Virus record (IMG/VR): IMGVR_UViG_3300020159_000160
Location: 1-24,842 of that record
Length of the DNA stretch: 24,842 nt
Strand: one strand, 5' to 3'
Source: a virus
Of the stretch, positions 19,799 to 24,842 are shown piece after piece (position 1 is the first letter of the stretch; every line of letters begins with the position of its first letter). Position numbers and translations under genes: made by a program. The notes under the pieces were generated by a model that did no database searches, was not told the DNA's origin, and saw only the letters and a program-made list of their open reading frames with translations.

Positions 19799-20271
19799 TT
19801 GTTCTCCTTCTTTTTAGGTAGTGGTTTTAGGCGTGATACTGCTGCACGTGCTGCATCAGCCGTCTTGAACACAGGCTTGTCTAACCAAGGAAACCAAGCG
19901 GAAGTGTCATTGCTCATTTTCTCGTTAATCGAAATGTGCAAATGTTTAGTGTGTTTATTACTGCCCGTATACTTACGGTTGCCTTCTTTAGAGCGTTCTT
20001 TAGACCAGATTTTTCCATTGAAAATTAGATAGTTAACGCGCTTATCATCTTTTAGTTTTTCAAAGATTTCACTGCAATCTATTCCATCAATAGGGTCATG
20101 TGTTAAGTCTACTGCAAGACCAGTATTGTGGTCTGAATCAGGACTGGCTTTTAGGTGGGCAGCAGAAGGCAGGAGCCCATCTGAGGCTTTCTTGCGCTTT
20201 GGTCGCAACGCCGTCGCTTGGCGCAGAACAGCAATTGCAGCAGGCGTGGCTTTCTTGACTACAGGCTTCAT
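19795..20271 (-). CDS. Endolysin, M15-type peptidase
   Basis: A 158-residue protein with the zinc-site pattern of M15/VanY-like peptidases: SDHNTGLAVDL (H48, D55) and KHLHISI (H112 and neighbouring H110). It lacks an extra wall-binding domain, although the basic, Pro/Lys-rich C-terminus could bind the wall. No signal peptide is seen, so it needs the neighbouring holin. It cleaves peptide cross-links in peptidoglycan at lysis. An amidase of similar metal geometry is the alternative. Confidence 0.85.
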   Translation of the reverse strand: MKPVVKKATPAAIAVLRQATALRPKRKKASDGLLPSAAHLKASPDSDHNTGLAVDLTHDPIDGIDCSEIFEKLKDDKRVNYLIFNGKIWSKERSKEGNRKYTGSNKHTKHLHISINEKMSNDTSAWFPWLDKPVFKTADAARAAVSRLKPLPKKKENK

Positions 20272-20274
20272 TCA

Positions 20275-20475
20275 TCACTTATCTTTCGTTATTAAAATTT
20301 GGTATAAAATTTCTACTTTTTCTTCTAATCTAATGACGGAGTCTTTTAGCGAAGTTCCTGAATTGGGTTTCAACTCATACAAGTAGTGCTTAACTAGCCA
20401 TCTTACCGACCCAGCAAATGCTGTGACGATAGCAATTATGGCAACGAGAAGCGAAGCCCAATTTGCGTAAGTCAT
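20275..20475 (-). CDS. Membrane protein with C-terminal coiled coil (66 aa), lysis cassette
   Basis: One N-terminal hydrophobic helix (about 7-28, ASLLVAIIAIVTAFAGSV) is followed by a linker and a coiled coil (SLKDSVIRLEEKVEILYQIL). The start overlaps the preceding tail gene as TAATG, and the endolysin follows after 3 bases. The topology suits a holin, antiholin or spanin-like lysis accessory; which one cannot be decided from sequence. Confidence 0.75.
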   Translation of the reverse strand: MTYANWASLLVAIIAIVTAFAGSVRWLVKHYLYELKPNSGTSLKDSVIRLEEKVEILYQILITKDK

Positions 20476-22436
20476 TATACTGTCCTAACCGTTATCTGTA
20501 GAATACCACCATCACCAGTAGATTCTTTATCTGGTGGAGTGACTCTGATGTATTGAATGCTTTCGATTTGCACTCGACGAGTTTCCTGTGTATTTAGGTC
20601 TTGCCAAGTAACAATATCTCCAGATTGCTCAATACTTTCAAGTGCATCAAGTCGGTCAATTGCACGTCCGCTATAGCCAAACTCTACATTGTATCGGTCT
20701 GTTTCGGTGTCCATGTTGTAAACATAAAATTGAATCACGCGCTGGCGTGGTGTAGCAATTGTAGCCTTTGCTTGATATCCCTTAAAGGTTGGACCTTTAG
20801 TGGTATCAGCAGCGTGACAAGCAAAAACAAATTTGTATGCTACATATTCTTGTGCAACTTCTGGCTGAGTTGTAGTAACTTCTACAGGGTCAACTTCACC
20901 ACTATAAGTAATATGGTCGTACTCAATACCGTCTTTGTCTACAGTTTCAAGGATAACAGAACCATAAGTAAAGTCACCACGTCCAAGAAGACGCTTGAAG
21001 TTCTTAGGTTCCAGCGTTCCATAACGGATATTACCAGTAGTTAGGTATCCAGTAGGTGCTAATACGGTTGTTGATTGAATTGCGATACCATTACTTCCAG
21101 AGGTTGTGAATGCAATCTGGTCAGTATTACCAACAAAGTCTACGCTTGTAGCGTATCCAGTAACAGTATCAAGATAGGCATCGGTTGCGTAAGCAAAGCG
21201 TAAAGGTTCAACTTGGTTGCTTAAATCAATGCGATATAGGCCAGCAAAACCACCGACTGAACCAGTAGCCCACACAAACCTATCTCTAAACGCAAAGTCA
21301 TATACGCCGTTAGACTCTTCAATAATCAATGGCCCATAATTAATTGAACCATCTTGCTCGCTAATAGTAGCAGCGCGGACACCTTTGTTGGTGCCAATCA
21401 TTAGATAGCCTAGGTAGTATTCAATCTTGTTTACTACTTCACCAATTGGTAATTGTGCTGCGACAACACCAGATGTTAGTGTTGGCATAACGCCAGCAGT
21501 AGATAATGTAAACTTATAAATAGCAGAGTTGCCACCAAGATAACCAGCGGCGTAGATTGCAGAACCTGATTCAGATACGGATGTCCAATTCCAATCAGCA
21601 TTTGGGTGCGTGTACACGGGTGTAGGTAGCGCATGGCTTGAGCCTTTAGCAGCAGTTAATTCATAAACTGATGCACCGATACAACCAACAAGACGTTGTT
21701 TAACCCATGCAAGTACTACTCGTTCACTGCCAGTATTGTAAAACTCTGAATATCCAGAAGTAGGCGTATCAATCTCACCTGTATAAATATGGTCGTTGTC
21801 TGCCACAAATAAATGTGCGCCATCAGTTGCAACAGCAAGTGTGGCAGTATCTAAACCAGCAGTAACTACGTGAGTATATGTAACAGCAGTTCCATCAGGA
21901 GTATAATTTTTAATAGTTGTATTTGCTGGAGTCCAAGCAACAAGTTTATTAGTTGAACCATCCATTACAGAAATAAGTTTATAGACACCAGTTGTGACGC
22001 CAGTCATATTTGCTGTATCTTTAAGAAGTGTTACTTGTCCTTTAGTCCATACGTCTACGTTACGGCTATCAGTAAAACGATAGTGGCCGTTTTCATCTGT
22101 AGTTGCTGGGTCATAAAACTTAATGCCTGAACCAGAATGGAATGACATTTGTGAACGAATCCACCAACCCTCAAGTGACTGCTCACCAGGTTCTGCTGCA
22201 TTGTCAAACTGTTGCTTCTTAAAAGATGCTGTCTGACGGATATGTGGGCGTGAATCATTTGTAGCATAAACAAATGGCATACCGCCAAGTGCTACGTCAT
22301 ACGCAATATCAGTGTTCTGCCAGTATGCACTAGATGAGCCAATACCAATATCTGACATACCTCGAGCGATAGGTAAACCATCCGCTGCGAGGTCCCAAAT
22401 ATTACCATCACCTTCGGTTATATCTCTACCCGCCAA
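20475..22436 (-). CDS. Tail/structural protein with repeated beta-rich (propeller-like) segments
   Basis: A 653-residue protein starting at TTG 22436 with GGAGGT five bases upstream. Residues about 200-440 contain recurring units of the type 'hydrophobic strand, then LFVADND / YAAGYLGGNSAIYKF / LMIGTNKGVRAA / WATGSVGGFAGLYR', reminiscent of beta-propeller blades. The C-terminal 150 residues form a further beta-rich domain (VIQFYVYNMDTETDRY). It lies between tail-fibre genes and the lysis cassette in the late operon, so it is probably a tail or receptor-binding component. No enzymatic motif is seen. Confidence 0.75.
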   Translation of the reverse strand: MAGRDITEGDGNIWDLAADGLPIARGMSDIGIGSSSAYWQNTDIAYDVALGGMPFVYATNDSRPHIRQTASFKKQQFDNAAEPGEQSLEGWWIRSQMSFHSGSGIKFYDPATTDENGHYRFTDSRNVDVWTKGQVTLLKDTANMTGVTTGVYKLISVMDGSTNKLVAWTPANTTIKNYTPDGTAVTYTHVVTAGLDTATLAVATDGAHLFVADNDHIYTGEIDTPTSGYSEFYNTGSERVVLAWVKQRLVGCIGASVYELTAAKGSSHALPTPVYTHPNADWNWTSVSESGSAIYAAGYLGGNSAIYKFTLSTAGVMPTLTSGVVAAQLPIGEVVNKIEYYLGYLMIGTNKGVRAATISEQDGSINYGPLIIEESNGVYDFAFRDRFVWATGSVGGFAGLYRIDLSNQVEPLRFAYATDAYLDTVTGYATSVDFVGNTDQIAFTTSGSNGIAIQSTTVLAPTGYLTTGNIRYGTLEPKNFKRLLGRGDFTYGSVILETVDKDGIEYDHITYSGEVDPVEVTTTQPEVAQEYVAYKFVFACHAADTTKGPTFKGYQAKATIATPRQRVIQFYVYNMDTETDRYNVEFGYSGRAIDRLDALESIEQSGDIVTWQDLNTQETRRVQIESIQYIRVTPPDKESTGDGGILQITVRTV

Positions 22437-22457
22437 GGTACACCTCCATTATATAGA

Positions 22458-23153
22458 TTAATTAAATTCTTTTTTTGACCAGTAAAGTTTTTTATAACTA
22501 CCAGTAAAGTGTGTCTTTACAGCAGTCAAAGTTTTATTTACTAAAGTTTCATTAAACTTCTCAGGCTTACTTACCCATTTATTTCTTTTAATTGGTATCA
22601 TCTGATACATTGGTGTGCCAGCAGGGATAATGCCTTCAAATCCTTCTTTAACATAAAATGGAACCATTCCAGATAAATTGAATGTATCAGCATCTACAAT
22701 AGCATCTAGCGTTCTAAATGGAAGGTCATCTCTGTTAAGTGGTTGAGTATAAAGAACTGAGTAACCTTTAGGAACTTTTACGCCCCAAGGACCATGCCAA
22801 TTAAATTGATGGTTATGATAACCCACAGGGACGGCCCAGCCTTTTGCTTGTTCTTGATTGCGCATACTTAATGGTTGTTCAGGCGAACTCCAAGTAATAA
22901 TTGGGTTACCATCTACTTGTTCAACATACAGGTCACACCAAAGTTCTTGCATATATCCTTGCGTAAAAGAATCTAAGACTGGAGCACATTTCTTAAATGT
23001 TGCATTAGTCTGAAAACCTCTGTCCATTTTGTTATTTCCAAATGTATCCGCATCCCTAAACCAGTTAGGCAAAAAATGTTTAGATGATTTAGGGTATGGG
23101 ATAGCATCTGCAATAACTTTACTCAATGGAATAAAGCGTATAATTTTAATCAT
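22458..23153 (-). CDS. Phage protein of unknown function near tail fibre (DUF6065-like)
   Basis: A 231-residue protein rich in aromatic residues, with the recognisable stretches LPNWFRDADTFGNN, GYHNHQFNWHGPWGVKVPKG and EGIIPAGTPMYQMIPIKR. It resembles a family of cupin-like proteins seen beside tail fibre genes in aquatic phages, which I recall as DUF6065; the name is from memory. His-rich HNHQFNWH could bind metal. A role in fibre or host-surface interaction is possible from location. Confidence 0.7.
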   Translation of the reverse strand: MIKIIRFIPLSKVIADAIPYPKSSKHFLPNWFRDADTFGNNKMDRGFQTNATFKKCAPVLDSFTQGYMQELWCDLYVEQVDGNPIITWSSPEQPLSMRNQEQAKGWAVPVGYHNHQFNWHGPWGVKVPKGYSVLYTQPLNRDDLPFRTLDAIVDADTFNLSGMVPFYVKEGFEGIIPAGTPMYQMIPIKRNKWVSKPEKFNETLVNKTLTAVKTHFTGSYKKLYWSKKEFN

Positions 23154-23158
23154 ACACC

Positions 23159-23521
23159 TTATTCTCTGGGTGCTGTATCTGGATTATCTAAATTAAGGGC
23201 AACCCAACGCCCAGTTTCTTCGTCCCAACCATGAACCGTGTCTACTGTATCTGCTGGTTTTGGTAGTGGGGCAACCCATGACCATGAAGCATTATCCCAA
23301 ACCCATGTAGAATAAACTTTTTTATCACGGAAACGCCCGTCATAAAAGTCGCCACCAACTTGAGCAATACCGTATTCACAACATGAAAGAAATGAATCAG
23401 CGCTAGATTCAAGCGCTATATGCCTAACAAGATTTTCATCATGTTCAGCCATTGTTATGATGTTTACAATTACGCCATTTCTAAATAAAGCGTAAGGGTG
23501 ATTTTCAATATGAACTGTCAT
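23159..23521 (-). CDS. Small protein downstream of tail fibre (120 aa)
   Basis: AGGAG precedes the ATG. The protein is beta-rich, with Trp-heavy repeats (TWVWDNASWSWV and HGWDEETGRWV) of the kind found in small fibre-associated or fibre-assembly proteins of aquatic phages. Two Cys (CC) are adjacent near residue 47. It sits between the glycine-rich fibre gene and the 231-aa protein. The function is inferred from position only. Confidence 0.7.
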   Translation of the reverse strand: MTVHIENHPYALFRNGVIVNIITMAEHDENLVRHIALESSADSFLSCCEYGIAQVGGDFYDGRFRDKKVYSTWVWDNASWSWVAPLPKPADTVDTVHGWDEETGRWVALNLDNPDTAPRE

Positions 23522-23529
23522 TTTATCTC

Positions 23530-24810
23530 CTAAAAAGTATACTTAACAACAACAATACCTGGTGCGCCATTTTGTCCTGAAACATTGTAGTAACCGCCAC
23601 CTGCGCCACCTGTGCCATAACCAGATGCTGTTCCGCCACTACCAGAACCACCACCACCACCTGCAGAGTAAACTGTAGATGTGCCAGTAATTGATGATGT
23701 ATAACCAGCACCAGCGGTGCCATTTCTTGTGCCACCTACTGCTGTAGCGCCACCACCACCACCAGGGCTTGTGCTAACATTTGCTAGAGCGCCTGCTCCG
23801 CCATCGTAACCTTCTACTGGTGAAAATCCTCCAGCATTACCGCTACCATAGCCTCCTGAGTTCCAACTACTATTTCCTGCCCCTGCACCGCCGCCACCTG
23901 AGCCACCACTACCTGCACCACTGTTGTAACTTGGTCCACCACCATAGCCACCACCAGTTGCACTGATGGCACCAAAAGCAGAGTTACCACCATTTGAACC
24001 TGGGCTTCCCTGTGCTCCACCAGCACCTACTGTAACTGTGTATGATGTTCCAGCAACAACAGCAGAGGTTGCAAAGTAACGCAAACCACCACCACCTGAG
24101 CCACCACCAGAGGTAGCATAGTTTGTATAAGAACCACCACCACCACCTGCTACAACAAGAAGTTCAACATTGCCAGTAAATGGCGCAAGAAATGTTCCGC
24201 TAGATGTATATGTGTTAGTAAGTGTTGCGCTTGGTACGGCTCCAGATGTAAATAAAACACCAGTTCCGTAATTTCCATCAGCACCCTTTGCTGCGACTAA
24301 CATTGGCGCTCCGCCTGCATTTGCTACAGGTGGTGCTGCGATAGCAATATTCGCTTGCGATGTTGATACTGATTCTGTTGAATAAAATGTTCCGTTGTTT
24401 AACCAGATACCAAGGCCAGTTGCTCCTGCTGGAAAAGCAGAACAAGTAAAGTCACCAGTTGTCTTAGGTGTGTCCCATGACCAAGCAGGGCTAGTAATTG
24501 CGCCTATTGATGGTTGAGTGATAGGTGTAATCTTAACAGCAACAGGGAATGTAATTCCAACTGGAAAAATGATTTGGTCTACTGCATAGTTAGCAATAAC
24601 CATACCGCTTCCGCCACGAACTGTGCCACTAAATTTGAAACCATATGTGCTGTTAGCAAGTACAATTGTATATGACTGTGTTGCATCTGTTTCAATTAAA
24701 TATGCACCAGCAGCCAAAGCCTTTGTAAGGGCAAATGTGCCATTTTGTGCGCCAGCATATCCATATGTTATTACTTCTGATGATGGTGCAGGGAATGTAT
24801 TAATACCCAT
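23530..24810 (-). CDS. Glycine-rich tail fibre/adhesin
   Basis: A 426-residue protein. Residues 1-215 are beta-rich, with immunoglobulin-like character. Residues about 218-415 are over 40% Gly, with runs GGGGG, GGGSGGGG and AGGGGGSGSGG separated by short variable loops. The chain ends GAPGIVVVKYTF, the typical end of the glycine-rich fibre-tip domain. Such regions in known phage adhesins fold as bundles of polyglycine-II helices, with the loops at the tip contacting the receptor. It probably determines host range. GGAG lies about seven bases before the ATG, and the start overlaps the preceding stop as TAATG. The repeats make it prone to recombination and to assembly error. Confidence 0.85.
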   Translation of the reverse strand: MGINTFPAPSSEVITYGYAGAQNGTFALTKALAAGAYLIETDATQSYTIVLANSTYGFKFSGTVRGGSGMVIANYAVDQIIFPVGITFPVAVKITPITQPSIGAITSPAWSWDTPKTTGDFTCSAFPAGATGLGIWLNNGTFYSTESVSTSQANIAIAAPPVANAGGAPMLVAAKGADGNYGTGVLFTSGAVPSATLTNTYTSSGTFLAPFTGNVELLVVAGGGGGSYTNYATSGGGSGGGGLRYFATSAVVAGTSYTVTVGAGGAQGSPGSNGGNSAFGAISATGGGYGGGPSYNSGAGSGGSGGGGAGAGNSSWNSGGYGSGNAGGFSPVEGYDGGAGALANVSTSPGGGGGATAVGGTRNGTAGAGYTSSITGTSTVYSAGGGGGSGSGGTASGYGTGGAGGGYYNVSGQNGAPGIVVVKYTF

Positions 24811-24842
24811 TACGCTATCTCCACTCCGCTAATATGAAAGTC
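24810..24842 (-). CDS. C-terminal end of an upstream late gene (partial)
   Basis: A frame enters from the right edge and reads DFHISGVEIA before a TAA that overlaps the fibre start by one base (TAATG), as at other junctions of this operon. Only ten residues are visible. A tail protein is likely from context. Confidence 0.5.
   Translation of the reverse strand, partial: DFHISGVEIA

Noticed and set aside
1-24842. Integrase, attachment site, insertion sequence or transposase.
   Set aside because: I saw no tyrosine or serine recombinase, no transposase motifs and no paired direct repeats with terminal inverted repeats in the window.

Overview
The window is part of the genome of a tailed double-stranded DNA phage, not a host chromosome. 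It holds a fused-looking large terminase, a portal, a maturation-protease candidate, tail fibre genes, a lysis cassette and a phage replication module. Several signs point to an actinobacterial host: a WhiB-family regulator (restricted to Actinobacteria and their phages), a perfect copy of the mycobacterial-type LexA box TCGAAC-N4-GTTCGA, an actinobacterial-style secreted lysozyme/transglycosylase domain, an FmdB-like zinc ribbon and a leaderless promoter-start arrangement. The base composition is AT-leaning, which suggests a low-GC lineage such as the aquatic Nanopelagicales; that last step is inference.

Layout. (1) 1-5883, minus strand: terminase, portal, a proteasome/HslV-like Ntn-hydrolase, a small unknown protein and the start of a large glycine-zipper virion protein that runs off the left edge. 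(2) 5884-6557: gene-free control region with stem-loops, a cluster of DnaA boxes, a LexA box and the first copy of a 15-bp palindrome; I read it as a likely replication origin and regulatory hub. (3) 6558-13469, plus strand: an early/accessory block of about twenty mostly tiny, overlapping genes, including an amidoligase and class-II glutamine amidotransferase pair, a WhiB regulator, a transglycosylase and a PD-(D/E)XK nuclease. Ten exact copies and one eroded copy of the palindrome GTATGATAATCATAC lie between 6416 and 12660 and I found none elsewhere. (4) 13475-19176, minus strand: replication and regulation operon (split RecB/Cas4-like nuclease, a Cys/His C-terminal protein, RecA/DnaB-type ATPase, Hjc-like nuclease, split primase, Nmad1-type protein, HNH, metallophosphoesterase, sigma-like factor). 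(5) 19177-19591: two back-to-back promoters, a lone 54-aa membrane-protein gene on the plus strand, and a strong terminator. (6) 19592-24842, minus strand: tail fibre and tail proteins followed by a membrane protein, M15 endolysin and holin-like protein.

How it fits together. If the genome is circular or circularly permuted, the minus-strand late operon starts at the terminase (5883), runs off the left edge, re-enters from the right edge (tail genes) and ends at the terminator at 19515-19552. The replication operon starts from its own leaderless promoter near 19176 and converges on the plus-strand accessory block at about 13470. The major capsid protein, most tail genes, a DNA polymerase, an integrase and the repressor are not visible in the window.

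The most noteworthy items are the dispersed palindrome system, the amidoligase/amidotransferase pair it flanks, the proteasome-like protease in the head module, and the origin carrying both DnaA boxes and a LexA site.
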